Positions 22,178 to 34,253 are shown, counted from the stretch's first letter. The stretch is DNA of 64,000 nt from Petunia secreta (GCA_029990175.1 JARKIP010000011.1:5642001-5706000); one strand, 5' to 3'. Notes: generated by a model not told the origin, from the letters alone. Translations and numbers: made by a program.

Positions 22178-22733
22178 TGTATTGGGTGAAAATTGGCGTG
22201 CTCGGTCAGCACCTCGGAATGGTAAACCGAAGAGAAAGCGAGCTGACGCTCCGAAGAGAAACGATTAAACTCGCAACTAAGTCACCGAAGCCAAGTTCCA
22301 ACGCCGTGACCGAAAGCAAGTTGAACGCCGGGCTTCGGTGACACGTCCTATTATCCGAACAGTAAGGTCAGATAACCGATGCCTTGTGACCAAGCTTCGG
22401 TAACCATCTCGGTTCCAGCGGCTTTGCAGCCCACTACTTTGCCCCCACTAACTTCTCCATTTAATGTCCAGATCGTGGGAAATGCACTAGATGATGGTGG
22501 AAAACGTGGGCAAGACTCTTAGGCCTATAAATAGTAGTTCATTTTGTATTATAGGCATCCAGAAATTTGTACTGAAACTCTACCCAAATTTGTATTCACA
22601 ATCATATATAAAAATACAGTTATTTTTCCGCATTTATATCTTTTTTGCGTGTTTGTTCAACTTTGATACGAAGAATTGCTTATATTCGAATCCAAATTCG
22701 ATTTGTACTCCTAAACTGATTTAGGCCTATACA
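22178..22733 (+). repeat. 3' LTR of Retand-1
   Basis: 556 bp, TGTATTGGG to CCTATACA, with a TATA box at 22526-22533. It is followed by the CAAAC target duplication. Confidence 0.95.
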
Positions 22734-22738
22734 CAAAC

Positions 22739-24703
22739 AAAATGTTATTAATTAATCATCCCAAGTCTACATTTCAAGTTTACATTTTTTTACAACATTT
22801 TAAAAAATCATACGTCTACATTTCCCTTTAAGCCATGTCTAAGCCAAGCAACAAAGACAAAATTATTAGAGCACATTTTTAAACTAGATAAATATAATAA
22901 AGTATTGTTGTAATTTTCCAACAAGTAAATTCACAAAAGGGATAACTACACTTAAAGATATCTTTTGTAGTCCTATTTTGGAGCATTAAGACATGGTTAT
23001 AGTAAATATGACAAATGTCACAAAAATACGAAAAAGCTCTTCCACCACATTCTCATATCCACTTGGCCTAAACAAAACCAATTCCCACTAAAAGAGGCGC
23101 ATAAGAATTCTCCTCACAAACACTTAGCGTATTTCAAGTCCTCTATACTACAATATAAAATACTTCAACCTTCATCTTTAATTTCTTCCTTATCACCATG
23201 AACACATCTTATATATCCAAAAGAAATTTAACACTACCTTATTATTCTTTTTTTTCCTCTTTTTATGTCATGCCAAGAGAATAAAACACACTCTTTTTGT
23301 TTAACCTATGAATTTTTCTCATCAAAAACCACTTAATAGTTTTAAAGTTAATTGTTTCACTATATGAATTTCGCAATTTATATATCTTCTAATTCAGAAA
23401 CATAGAAGAGTGATGTGGTATACCTTTATGGCCACCATTCACCTCAATTTGTAAAGAAATCTACAATTTTTTTTTTCTCTTCCATTCTCATTGAACAAGG
23501 TGATGTGGCAATGCTTTTTGTAAAGGTATTTATAGCCTTTATTAACTCCTCTTTATTTGATAATTATAGCTTTTGGACGTGGACGAATGCAGTATTCATT
23601 GTGGAATCATTCCAATGGATAATAATATACTCTCTCCGGTCCACTTTAAATGATTTTTTCGTATTTTTTTTTAGGTCCAAAATATTTGATTTTTTCAAAA
23701 ATCAAGATGATATTTCTTTTGACTTTCCAAAGTTACCCTTGTTAATAAATTAAACACATAAAGCTTTCACAATTTTCTATGAGTAAATTTTGAAAGAGAT
23801 AAGGTTAATTTAGTAAATGACATCTTTACTTAATGCTAAAAGGTGGATTTCTTGTTCTGTGTGAAAACAGTCAAAAGTTCAAATAATATGGACCGGAGGG
23901 AGTAATAAAATTTCTTAAGAATGTAACCGATTCATAATTTTTTGTAAAGAAAACTGAAAAGCCATCTGCTCCTATATATCCATTTATTCTTTTGGCTTTT
24001 TCTATACTGTTTTTTCACCATGTTTTGTAGTTCAAATTATGTATCCCACGTTTTCCCCTGTAATTAAGCCCCATTACTTCATTAGCCGAAACGTCAATAC
24101 TCCCGTTTTCATTCCCATGTTCCTTCAATTCTCTCATTAATACAATTCATATGTATTCTTGAACCGTAATTGCTTTGGATAGAAGGTATAAAATCTAACG
24201 CATGAGAGTTTAATGAAGACTGAATCTGAGTCTTCCACTTTGTTTATTTCTGTCAGTTCAACTTCTTCTAATATGCTGGAAAACGTTCTTTCTTTTCTCA
24301 CTGTTCATCATGTCGACAACGATGCATCATTTGTAATCAAACCATTGTGTATCGAGATAAATCCTATTATCTGTTGATGTATTTTACTAGGATTTTTACG
24401 CATTTTTTTCTTCACATGTTCTTGCTAGGGTATCATGAAATATTCTCTATATTTTGTTTCACGTTTGTAAATTACTGTATTGAGGCAAATCATATTGTGT
24501 TTTAATTTAGCTGCACCACTTAGTATGTACATCTACTCATCATGTGGCAATCTTGAAGTCTTTATTCAATAGCATTATTATGTGTAGTCACATTGTAAAT
24601 TAAAGATAGTTTGCTACAACCTAAACGCGGGGTTATAACATGAGTATGGTTATATGATTTTCAGGAACTCTAGCTCAATCGCTTAATGAATTCGTCGTGG
24701 GTT
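22739..24703. other. Gene-free region between the two Retand copies
   Basis: AT-rich DNA without supported genes. Its left edge is the continuation of the Retand-1 target. It contains the Stowaway-like MITE at 23630-23902. A 112-codon ORF at 23415-23753 runs into that MITE and is compositionally biased (Phe/Ile), so it is not called. Confidence 0.6.
23630..23902. mobile_element. Stowaway-like MITE
   Basis: 273 bp from CTCTCTCCGGTCCACTTTAA to ATATGGACCGGAGGGAG, flanked by TA (23628-23629 and 23903-23904). Only the outer roughly 25 bp are well paired. It is a different subfamily from the 8270 copy. Confidence 0.85.
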
Positions 24704-25259
24704 TGTATTGGGTAAAAATTGACATGCTCGGTCAGCACCTCGAAATGATGGATCGAAGAGAAAGCGAGCCGACGCTCCGAAGAGAGATGGTTGAACCCGC
24801 GACCACAGTACCGAAGTCGAACTCCAACGCCATCACCGAAGGCGAGCTGAGGGTTGAGCTTCGGTGACATGTCCCCTTAACCGAACAGCAAGGTCATATC
24901 ACCGAAGCCTCGTAACCAGGCTTCGGTGATCACCTCGGTTCCAGCGGCATTGCAGCCCACTACTTCACCCCACTAACTCCTCCATTTAATGTCCAGATCG
25001 TGGGGCAAAGCACTAGCTGATGGTGGAGAACGTGGGTAAAGCTCTTAGGCCTATAAATAGTAGTTCATTATGTATCATAGGGATCCAGAAATTGATACTG
25101 AAACTCTGTCCAAATTTGTACTCACAATCATATATTGAAATACAGTTATTTTTCCGCATTTACATCTTTTTCGTGTGTTTATTCAACTTTGATACGAAGA
25201 ATTGCTTATATTCGAATCCAAATTCGATTTGTACTCCTAAACTGATTTAGGCCCATACA
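24704..25259 (+). repeat. 5' LTR of Retand-2
   Basis: TGTATTGGGTAAAAATTG to GCCCATACA, 556 bp. A perfect 12-bp dyad TCACCGAAGCCT/AGGCTTCGGTGA lies at 24899-24929. The TATA box is at 25052-25059 and a decayed PBS follows at 25263. Confidence 0.93.
24899..24929. promoter_or_regulatory. Dyad-symmetric U3 element, candidate factor-binding site
   Basis: TCACCGAAGCCT, 7-bp spacer, AGGCTTCGGTGA. The core ACCGAAG/CTTCGGT also occurs singly at about 24810, 24834 and 24859. The dyad lies about 120 bp upstream of the TATA box. In the Retand-1 5' LTR the same dyad reads TTACCGAA/TTCGGTAA, with symmetric changes in both arms. Confidence 0.5.
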
Positions 25260-25349
25260 AATTGGCTCCATCTGTGGGGATATAAGCAGTAACGCTTTGT
25301 TCCAAAGTTTCACGTCCTTTTTCATCAAAGCTTACGATTCAACGACGTT

Positions 25350-26950
25350 ATGGCTGATGATAGCGATAACAATAATGAGCGGACTGGCGTTCCGTTGAAC
25401 CAACAGCCCGTCTCACCAATGACAACTGAAGAGTTCCAGATTTATGTTGTCACTACGTTAAGAGCTCTCCAGAATAGACAGGATGAGCAAGCTAACATTA
25501 ATGCTGAGTTCCGCGCTTCGTTGGAAGCGAGGAACAGCGCCGCACCAAACAGCACCCAGCCTTCGGCTCCTGGTAGAGGCATCCCGCTCTTCGTTCCTCC
25601 GGGCGTGATAACAGGGAGACCTCACAACGGGGCCACATCTGGGGGCTCGGGGAACAATCCAGCCACAACGCCACACTTCGGGACGATTCCCACCGTGGCT
25701 GAAACAACATCCTCGATTGATGTTGAAAAACTGAGCAGGGAAATTGAGGCTCGCATCGAGGCGCGCGTGGAAAAGTGCCTCGAGGGGGTGCCGGGGATAA
25801 CAAAGGAGGAAGATGACCTCGATATTGATCAATACAGGGAGCTGCCCTTCAAGCCCGAAGCGGCTCCAGCCCCAACTCCCAAGGAAATCAAACTCATGTT
25901 CTTGAAGAAATATGATGGGACTACCGATCCCAGAGAACACATAAGAGAATATATGGCAATGGTGAAGAGCAACGACCTAACGGCTATACAGCTCGAGTCG
26001 ATGTTCTTGAAGAAATTTGGCGAGTCCTTAGAGAAGGGGGCTCTACGTTGGTATATGTGCCTGCCAGCGGGGTCGATTTCCACCTTTAAGGAAATGTCTA
26101 GCGCCTTCGTCAAGGCGCACACTGGGGCACAAAAGATCCTCCAAAGAAAGGAGGATATATGCGAAGTGAAATAAAAGCCCGGTGAGCCACTCAAAGAATT
26201 TCTTGAGCGATTCCACGCCGAGCGCATGGAATTACCTCGGATGGACGATACCTTGGCCATCATGGCATTTGAAAAAGGTATCAATATTCGCAATTCTGAC
26301 GCTGCCGCCGAACTGCGAAAAAGAGCTCCAACAATATCAGGTCCTAACATGGGAGGATCTGCACAAGCGCGCTTACTCCAAAATTAGATTGGAGGAGGCT
26401 GAATTCAAAAGCCGAGGTTATCATCAACGAAACCGAGGCGAATCTTCGCATCGCGCCGAGGTGTCGCGAAGCAACCCAAAGGGGAGGTATGAGCCATATA
26501 CCTCGACAAGGCAGCATGTCAGCCAAAGGTTGGGAAACTCCTTCCGTAATTCATACCCAAATTCACACATAAGCCAAAGGCTCGGAGGGAAGGTTCAACC
26601 CAATACAAACCAAAGAAATCCCTCATGCTCAGCTTCGGCTCCAAAAAAGGATCTACCTCGGATCCAAGACTACAACTTTAATATATCGACCTCGGAGCTG
26701 GTCAATGTAGTCAAAGGGACTGCCGGGGTAAGGGTTCCCAAGGACATGAGGACCCCGGCAGATAAAAGAGACCACAATCTGCACTGTGAATTCCACGCAG
26801 ATTATGGCCATAGGACCGAGGATTGCAAAGCTTTGCACCTCGAGGTAGCTCACTTGCTTAAGAAGGGAGTCTTGGCTGACTTCTTACTGACAAGGTGAAA
26901 GACAATTTCTCCAAGAACTGAGGCGATGGACAACCACCTCGGGCTCCACC
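25350..26950 (+). pseudogene. Retand-2 gag
   Basis: The start ATG at 25350 aligns with that of Retand-1. A TAA at 26172 (CAA to TAA, before the KPGEPL motif) ends the first frame after 274 residues. A 1-bp insertion near 26320 (CGAAAAAGAGC) and a small deletion near 26884 shift frame again. The CEFHADYGHRTEDC motif is present near 26785. Confidence 0.88.
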
Positions 26951-27544
26951 CCCGGAGAGAGTAGTGAATGTTATTACCGGGGGATCAGAGGTGAACGGCG
27001 TAAATTTCGCCGCGGCCAAGAAATTCGCCAAGCTATCCATCACCATGGAGAAAAGAACCCGAGTTGGCGGCTCGGATAAAGACATTTTGTTTGACGATGA
27101 TGACTGTGATGGGATGATGTTCCCCCATCACGACGCTTTGGTCATCATGCTGAGAATCAACGACTATGACATCAAAAGAGTCTTGATTGACCCCGGTAGC
27201 TCAGTCAATATAATCAGCTACGGGGCTGTTAAGAAAATGTGGCTGAAAGGGGAAGTTGTCCCCAAATCAACAGTGTTAGCCTGCTTCAACAACTCCACGG
27301 AGAAGACGTTGGGTGAGATCACACTCAAGACATTCGCCGAGGGGGTTATTAAGGAAACACGATTCCAAGTCATGCCCGAAGGCTATAGATCCACTCCATG
27401 GAAGTTGTCCCCTCCACCTTACATCAAATGATTAAATTCCCTACACCTTGGGGAGTTCGATCAATCAAAGGGGAGCAACGAGTAGCGAGGGAGTGCTATT
27501 CGGTTTCATTAAAGAGTGGAGTCGCCCCGATTGGGCCAAAGCAA
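26951..27544 (+). pseudogene. Retand-2 protease domain, active site intact
   Basis: The active site LIDPGSSVNIIS is intact near 27188. A deletion near 27380 (after QVMPE) removes the segment carrying NVILGRPW in Retand-1 and shifts frame. The frame re-enters that of RT before the shared TAG at 27545-27547. Confidence 0.82.
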
Positions 27545-27547
27545 TAG
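27545..27547 (+). other. Shared TAG between protease and RT in Retand-2
   Basis: CAA TAG CAA CGA, the same position and context as 14826-14828. It is in frame with the downstream RT coding region that resumes at 27548. Confidence 0.7.
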
Positions 27548-29833
27548 CAACGACAGGAACCGGGGTCAAGCGGGGAGGACGCCCGAGGGGAAATCAAAAA
27601 GATTCCAGCTTGTATCCAAGAGCCTCGGAAGCAAAAGGCCGAGGATTCAACCGTCGAAGAATTGGAATCTTTCACCCTATTGAAAGAGTTCCCCGATAGA
27701 AAAGTGTTTGTCGGCTCGGAGTTGGACCCGGAGTCAAAAAAAGCGATTATTGAAGTTTTGAAGTCCAACCATGACTATTTTGCTTGGTCCCATTCAGACA
27801 TGACGGGTATCGATCCGGAGATCATGACTCACAAACTGAATATGGACCCAAAATTTAGCCCGGTAAAGCAGAAGAAAAGACCTCATGCCGGGGTCAAAAA
27901 GAAGGCGATCGAGGATGAAACCACCAAGCTACAAGAAAATGGTTTCATAAGAGAAGTGAAATACCCCGAATAGCTGGCCAATGTGGTGGTCGTACCGAAG
28001 AAGAATGGCAAGTGGAGAATGTGTGTAGACTATACCGACTTGAACAAAGCTTGCCCCAAAGACTCATATCCATTGCCACAAATTGATAGTAATAGACTCT
28101 ACGGCTGGACACAAACTATTGACCTTCTTGGATGCATATTCGGGCTATAATCAGATCCTCATGGACCCGAAGGACAAAGAGAAGACCTCGTTCATCACTG
28201 ACCGAGGTACCTTTTGTTATAAGGTGATGCCCTTCGGTTTGAAGAACGCCGGGGCGACCTACCAAAGGTTGGTATGTCGCATGTTTAAAGAATATATTGG
28301 AAAGTCTATGGAGGTCTACATAGACGATATGCTCATCAAATCGATCCAAATGGAGGATAATTTGAATCATCTGAGGGAAGCCTTTGTTGTTTTGAGGCAA
28401 TACGGCATGAAATTGAACCCTGAGAAGTGCGCCTTCGGCGTTGGATCAAGAAAATTCTTGGGATTCATCATCTCTGAACGAGGAATCGAGGCCAACCCAG
28501 ACAAAATCAAAGCTATTGAAAAGATCTCCAAGGAGCTGAGTGGGGTGAAAGAAGTTCAATGCTTGACTGGCTGAGTCGCCGCCTTGAGTCGATTTATCTT
28601 AAAGTCCTCGGAGCGATGCCACGAGTTCTTCTCCGTTTTGAGAAAAAACAATCACTTCGAATGGACACCGGAGTGTAAACAAGCGCTGAAAGATTTGAAA
28701 CAATATTTGGCTAACGCACCGTTTCTTGCCAAGCCAAAAGAAGTGAAACATTGCTGGTCTACTTGGCCATGTCCAAGGTATCTGTCAGTGCTGTGTTGGT
28801 TCGGGAGGAAGATGGCAAGCAGCAGCCCATCTACTATGTGAGCAAGACAGTCCTCGACGCTGAAACAAGGTACCCACACTTTGAAAAATTAGCACTTGCT
28901 TTACTTTTCACTGCTAGGAAACTACGACCCTATTTTTAATGTCATCCAATAGCGGTAGTTTCAACCTTCCCTTTAAGGAGTATATTGCATAAACCTGAGT
29001 TATCAGGGAGGTTATCAAAATGGGCGGTAGAGTTGGGCGAGTATGATATCACCTATCAACCTTGGACTGCCATTAAGTCTCAAGTCTTAGCAGACTTCGT
29101 GGCTGATTTTAGTATTGGAATTTTGCTCGAGGCGGAAAAGGAAAACTCCATGGCAAAAGGAATCTCCTCGGGGCTATGGATACTTTACACCGATGGAGCA
29201 ACAAACTCTAAAGGTTCAGGGTTAGGCATAGTCTTGAGAGCACCCACCGAGGAGAAAGTCAGGCATTCGGTTCGGTTCAAGAAAGTAACCAACAACGAGG
29301 CCGAATATGAGGCAGCTTTAGCAGGTTTGGAGCTGGCTAAAGAAATGGGAGTGGAAAAAATTGAGCTGAGGTGTGACTCACAGTTGGTAGTGAACCAGGT
29401 CCTCGGTGATTACACGGCTCGGGAGCCCAGAATGCAGCTGTACTTGGATCGTGCACAAAGAATCTTGGCCCAATTCCAAGAATGGCAAGTTAAACAAGTG
29501 CCTCGGGATGAAAATACCGAGGCTGATGCTTTAGCAAACCTGGGTTCGGCGATCGACGAAGCTCACTCGGGGACTGATTCAGTGGTTCGGTTGTTTTCCG
29601 CACAAATGAGAGAGATGAAGTTGCCGGTCAACTCAGTGGACAACAGATGGGATTGGCGGAGTAAGTTCGTCTGTTACTTCGACTCGGGGACTGTTCTCCA
29701 AGACAAAAAAGAAGCAAAGAAGTTAAGGACCCAAGCAGCCTCGTACCACCTGATCGAGGGTAACTTGTATAAAAGGTTATATTGTGGCCCGATGGCCAAG
29801 TGTTTGGGTCCCGATGAAGCAAGGTACGTGCTG
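27548..29833 (+). pseudogene. Retand-2 RT and dual RNase H, truncated
   Basis: RT keeps YIDD near 28319. A TAG (TGG to TAG) lies at 27972, a 2-bp deletion near 28088, TGA near 28572, a 1-bp deletion near 28745 and TAA near 28938. The archaeal-type RNase H (about 29150-29560) is open and keeps all expected acidic residues (LYTDGA, NNEAEYEA, RCDSQ, EADAL). The region of the 49-bp deletion in Retand-1 is intact here (29733-29790). The sequence leaves the family near 29833. Confidence 0.88.
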
Positions 29834-31054
29834 GATCGATTTCAGAGTTTATTATGTTGCACAAATACACTCTGCAATTATCGCTAGGCCCACCTCTGGC
29901 ACAAATGAGGTCCCTTGCATTATAGGACATGATATATTTTGCATATGACAATTATTATCTCAACACTGACTTATTATTTTCTTGTGTTAGTTTTACTCCC
30001 TCTCCTGAGGTTGACTTGTGCATTCTGGCCGAGCATCGCTACCAGACAAGAGCCAAAGGCCCAATTACAACTCCTCCTCTCTCACAAAACGAAACATCAT
30101 GCCTGAGTTGAATAATGCTGCTCTTAGTGACAATAACATAGGAACTAGTGGGACACCCCACAAACTTGCCCCAGTTGGGTATGATGAATATGTTGCTATC
30201 TTAGAGCAAAGAATTATCGAACTTGAAGAGAAACTAACAATGACGAATCTTCCCATTGTAAACTCCGCCCATTCAGGAGAACTGGTTGATCCAAATGGGT
30301 CAACCCGCCCTCATAGAAAAAACCTTATACACCCAACAGATCCATCTGCTATCCACCAAACAACACCACCGACCATATGTCAAACAATACCACCTGCTAC
30401 TTACCAAACAACACCACCCGCTATCTACCAAATTGTACCAACCGCCACATACCAAGCACTGCCTCCCTATCAAGCACCACCAGCTACTTATCAAGCACCA
30501 CTCCCTGCACATCCTACTTAAATAAATAAAAACTTACCTCACACTAATATCACAAATCCGCGGCCTTACAATCCCATGTTCACTGCTGAAACCAAACCAC
30601 TCACTTCGTCTGTTAAAGACCATGAAAACTATGAATAGACGGAGGATGAAGCCAATGGTGATGGGACAAAAGAGAAAGTCCGCAAGCTGAAGGCAGCTCT
30701 GAAGAAGTTTGAGTTGGGCAAAACTACTAAAGGTTTAGCCTACGAGGACTTGTGCATCTATCCAAATTTGAAACTTCCTGACGAATACAAGATACCAAAG
30801 TTCGACTTATTTAATGGCACTGGAGACCCCATGTCATATCTGAGAACATACCGTGACAAGTTGATTGGAGTAGGGGAAGATGAGAAAGTACGAGTAAAGT
30901 TGTTCAGTCGAAGCTTGACTGGAGAGGCTTTAAGTTGGTTTTCTAAACATAAACCAGGCACATTGCTTGGTTGGGAAGGTATGGCATCGGACTTTGTAGA
31001 AATATTTGGGTACAATACCGAAATGGCACCAGATCGTTTTTATTTAGAAAAATG

Positions 31055-31074
31055 AAAAAAAAAAAAAAAAAAAA
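31055..31074 (+). repeat. 20-base poly(A) run inside Ogre-like gag
   Basis: An uninterrupted run of 20 A lies where related gag proteins have a lysine-rich patch after the capsid domain. It is probably slippage expansion of a Lys codon run and it shifts the frame. Confidence 0.85.
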
Positions 31075-31928
31075 CCACAGAGATGTTAAGAGAATATGCT
31101 ACTAGGTGGAGAGCAGAAGCTGCCAAGGTGTAACTCGCTATGGATGAGAAAGAAATAGTTAACATATTCATTCGCATACAAGAGGATGTCTATTATGACA
31201 AGTTATTGCATATGAAGAACAAAAAGTCTGCAGATGTAGAACCAAAAGTTTGCAGATGTAGTGAAGATGGGAGATGACGTAGAAGAAGGATTAAAAAGTG
31301 GAAAGATTATTAGCTTAGCTGCACTACAAGCTACTAATAAGGCTATCCAGCCTGGAAATGTGAGCCTCTCCAAAAAAAAGAAAGATGAAGTCTCTTTTGC
31401 TGCAACAATTCAAGACCCTGCTTTCGACCACTATCATCAAACACCGCAACCATTCTATTCCTACCCTCACATACCACCTGAATATATCGTTTACAACACT
31501 CTTCCCACTCGACCTACTTTCCACACCCCAGCACCAAGCCGTCCACCATACCAGAAAAACTCTCAACCTAACTACCGAAATGCACCATCATACCCTCCTA
31601 GGCCTCGCCCTGATGCAAACCAAAGACGGAAAAAAACTACACTCCACTAGCGGAATCTCACACTCAACTGTTCGAGAGATTGAAAGCTGATGGGCTTATC
31701 GTCCCGATACCTCAAAAAATGCAAAACAACCCTCTACCTGTCTCTGATTACAACAAAAGATGTGCATACTACTCAGGTGGACCGGGGCATGAGATCGAGA
31801 AATGTTTTGCATTGATAGATAGACCTAATCAATGAAAAGGTCATTCATCTGAAGACACCAAATATGCGCAATAACCTACTGCCTAATCATGGAGATGATA
31901 AGGTGAATATGATCGATTTTAGCAAAAA

Positions 31929-31980
31929 ATGCAATCTGGAAGGTACGATTATAAATGCAATCTGGAAGGTACGATTATAA
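31929..31980 (+). repeat. Perfect 26-bp tandem duplication
   Basis: Two identical copies (31929-31954 and 31955-31980) of a unit starting ATGCAATCTGGAAGG, in decayed gag. Confidence 0.92.
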
Positions 31981-32100
31981 AAGCAGAAAAGAGCTATTCA
32001 TGGAAGAATGTGAAGTTGTTCCAATAGAGCATGCTAAGGCCCTGAACATCTTGAAAGCTGAATATGAAATTATGCTGAACAACTGAACATGCAGCATATC

Positions 32101-33366
32101 CCGAGCATGCAGCGGACCTTAGTAGAGCTGGAGCATTAGTTGTTTTAAATAAAACACGATTCCGAGTCATTAGCTTTTCTTTGTTTTTTCAACTTTATTG
32201 CATCGTTTGTCCTTTAAAGACTATTTCACGAATTTTAATAATGAAAGTGTTTCCCATTTCTTATTTTGAGTATGCATCATTTACTTTTTTAAAATTATTT
32301 TAATTCCATTGGATCTGCGACTGCGATGTTTGACGAAACAATCCAAAGCAATGAGTACAAAACAATTCGACAAAGGACATTCAAGAAACTTCATGGTTGA
32401 TCGCAAAAATCTTATAGCAGACAATTGAGGCAAGAGCATCAAGAAGATAGTAAGGAAGATTACTTACAATTCAAGGCGAAACAATAGAAATACATATGAG
32501 AAGAAGAATTAGAAAATCCCTAATGGATCAAAAGCCGACTCAAGCAAGTGATACGTATCGACAACAAAGTATGAATGCAATTAGAAATAGGACGACAAAG
32601 GCATTTAACAAGGAAACTAGCAAATGAATGTTGGCCCTAAAGTGGATTTTTTTGAATCGAGAAAAAGCAAGATCCTTGTGTCATGCGCACAATATTGATA
32701 AGAGGAACATTAATATCGACAAAGATGTATCGCAAAGTATAACCAAAATCCCTTTACTTATATGCAATCAAGAGATACTACAAATCGAAATCGACATCGA
32801 CAACATTCATTTTATGGAACTTGAACTACATAGCGACTTGATTCTCAAGAGGGGTTATGTAGGCAGCCTACTCAAGGCACGGTCAGGTCACGAGAGGACT
32901 TTATTGGATACTGGGGTAGAATTTTTTTTGAGGTTACCTCAATTTTTTTTAGAGAAATCACTACATCACACTGGGGTAGAATTTTTTAGGGACCTCAAAA
33001 ATTCAAGAAAAATACAAGCAACACACTGGGGCAGGAATTTTTCAAAATGGATGATTTTTGAACAGCAAATGGATATAGAGGAGATTATGTCCAAACAACA
33101 CGTCGCAGTCTATGATTCAGTGGAATAAATTTGCATTATTTACTTCTCAAAACACATGCATATCTCCTTTCCTGATTTCTTTTACTCACAGCTCAACTTA
33201 GGTTCGACGCTTGAAAAGGGAGATATTACAAGGATACAATGATGCAAGATGCGGCAACAAGGAAAAGTACAACAAATGCGCAAGTCAACCCCACCCCAAA
33301 AAAAAACACTCAAAAAATTTTCTTCGATTGCAGGTTTTACACAAGTACCAAGTATACCTAACAGCC
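32101..33366 (+). other. Ogre-like 3' untranslated region, first part
   Basis: No intact coding region. The phrase ACTGGGGYAGAATTTTT recurs near 32911, 32969 and 33024, typical of Ogre-like 3' UTRs. A 166-codon ORF at 32628-33128 spans these repeats and is probably chance. Confidence 0.6.
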
Positions 33367-34253
33367 AGGGGCGGATCCAGGAATTTGTTGTACCGAGTGC
33401 CACCTGAACGCATATATTTTCAATTTATACGGTCGAAAAGGATAAACATTTGTTCGGTTTGATCAACTTCGGATTTTCTTTGGGGCATTTTTTCTAATTT
33501 AAAACATGTATATTGCATGCTATATGTAATAAACTAAATAATATTTAAATAATAATCATCAATGTTATTATTATACACTTTATTGTTTATCTGATTCATT
33601 TGCTAACTTTTTTTTTTCTTTTTTTGATCGGTGGTGTTTAAAAATTATTTTTTTCTATTAAAATTGAAAAGTTCAAAAAAAAAAAAATTTGGAAGAATTA
33701 AAACGGTTTGGTTCCACTTTGGAGAAAAAAGGAAAAAGAAGACGGGTTAGAAGTTGTTAAGAAAAGATATAACACCAAAAATACTATAGCAGTTAAAGAG
33801 AATGAAAAGAAACATAAACTTATTATTATTTAGACTGATTGACCAAAAAGGAAAGCTTTATGGTTGCTTCATTGGTTTGGGGATTGGGGAAGATAGATGG
33901 AGCAAAGATCTTTGGAAAAAAATGAAAGAAAAGAAAGAGAAAGACTTCTGGCTTGGGGGAGGGGGTGACAAGTGGGAAGGTAGATAAAATAAATGATGCT
34001 TAGGTCCCACACATCCATGTATAATGTTGTAAGCTTTAAAATTAAAAAGTGCTCATAAGTAGGACTCGAACACAGGTATATTGTATGGAAGTTTGAACTT
34101 TGTACCAGTGGCACCATGTCAGCTGTTGTTACAACGGGTGCCAATTAGCGAATATAACCCATTTTCAACGTATATACACTATGTATACATACAATTTCAA
34201 CTGAATTTACCGGGTGTCGTGGCACCCCCTCCCACTACACTAGATCCGCCCCC
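33367..34253. mobile_element. Non-autonomous TIR element candidate
   Basis: The left end AGGGGCGGATCCAG and right end CTAGATCCGCCCC are inverted, with inner GTGCCAC/GTGGCAC also inverted. About 0.89 kb, AT-rich and non-coding. No convincing target duplication could be aligned, so the superfamily (hAT, Mutator or other) is undecided. Confidence 0.55.

Larger units (their letters stand above)
11949..22733 (+). mobile_element. Retand-1: Tat-clade Ty3/gypsy element with antisense gene
   Basis: This 10,785-bp element is bounded by LTRs of 555 and 556 bp and flanked by the perfect 5-bp duplication CAAAC (11944-11948 and 22734-22738). Order: LTR, PBS, gag, protease, RT, a degenerate RNase H, a second archaeal-type RNase H, integrase, a spacer with an antisense gene, polypurine tract, LTR. 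The dual RNase H and the extra antisense ORF are known Tat-clade traits. The two LTRs differ at roughly two dozen positions by eye (about 4%). Coding parts carry several frameshifts. Confidence 0.95.
24704..29833 (+). mobile_element. Retand-2: second Tat/Retand copy, 3'-truncated
   Basis: It shows the same order as Retand-1 from LTR to the end of the archaeal-type RNase H, with high identity throughout. It stops near 29833 (after GGTACGTGCTGG), where Retand-1 continues into integrase. Integrase, the antisense gene and the 3' LTR are absent. It carries more lesions than Retand-1. Confidence 0.92.
30018..32100 (+). pseudogene. Ogre-like gag remnant
   Basis: A start region (MPELNNAALS at 30101) precedes a coiled segment (LEQRIIELEEKL) and a Pro/Thr-rich linker with TPPAIYQ-like repeats (about 30330-30520). 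The capsid domain follows: PNLKLPDEYKIPKFDLFNG, AYLRT-like and TGEALSWF motifs (30714-31055). A 20-A run at 31055 breaks the frame. Recognisable gag continues in pieces (REYATRWRAEA, VEEGLKSGKI, then a degenerate zinc knuckle CAYYSGGPGHEIEKC near 31765). Several stops follow. Confidence 0.82.

Noticed and set aside
10506..22738. A complete CACTA element interrupted by Retand-1
   Set aside because: Only one CACTA-like end was found; no matching terminus was seen to the right of Retand-1.
23415..23753. 112-codon ORF as a possible host gene
   Set aside because: It overlaps a Stowaway-like MITE, is strongly Phe/Ile biased and has no recognisable domain.
32628..33128. 166-codon ORF as a gene
   Set aside because: It spans repeated ACTGGGGYAGAATTTTT phrases of an Ogre-like 3' UTR and shows no domain.
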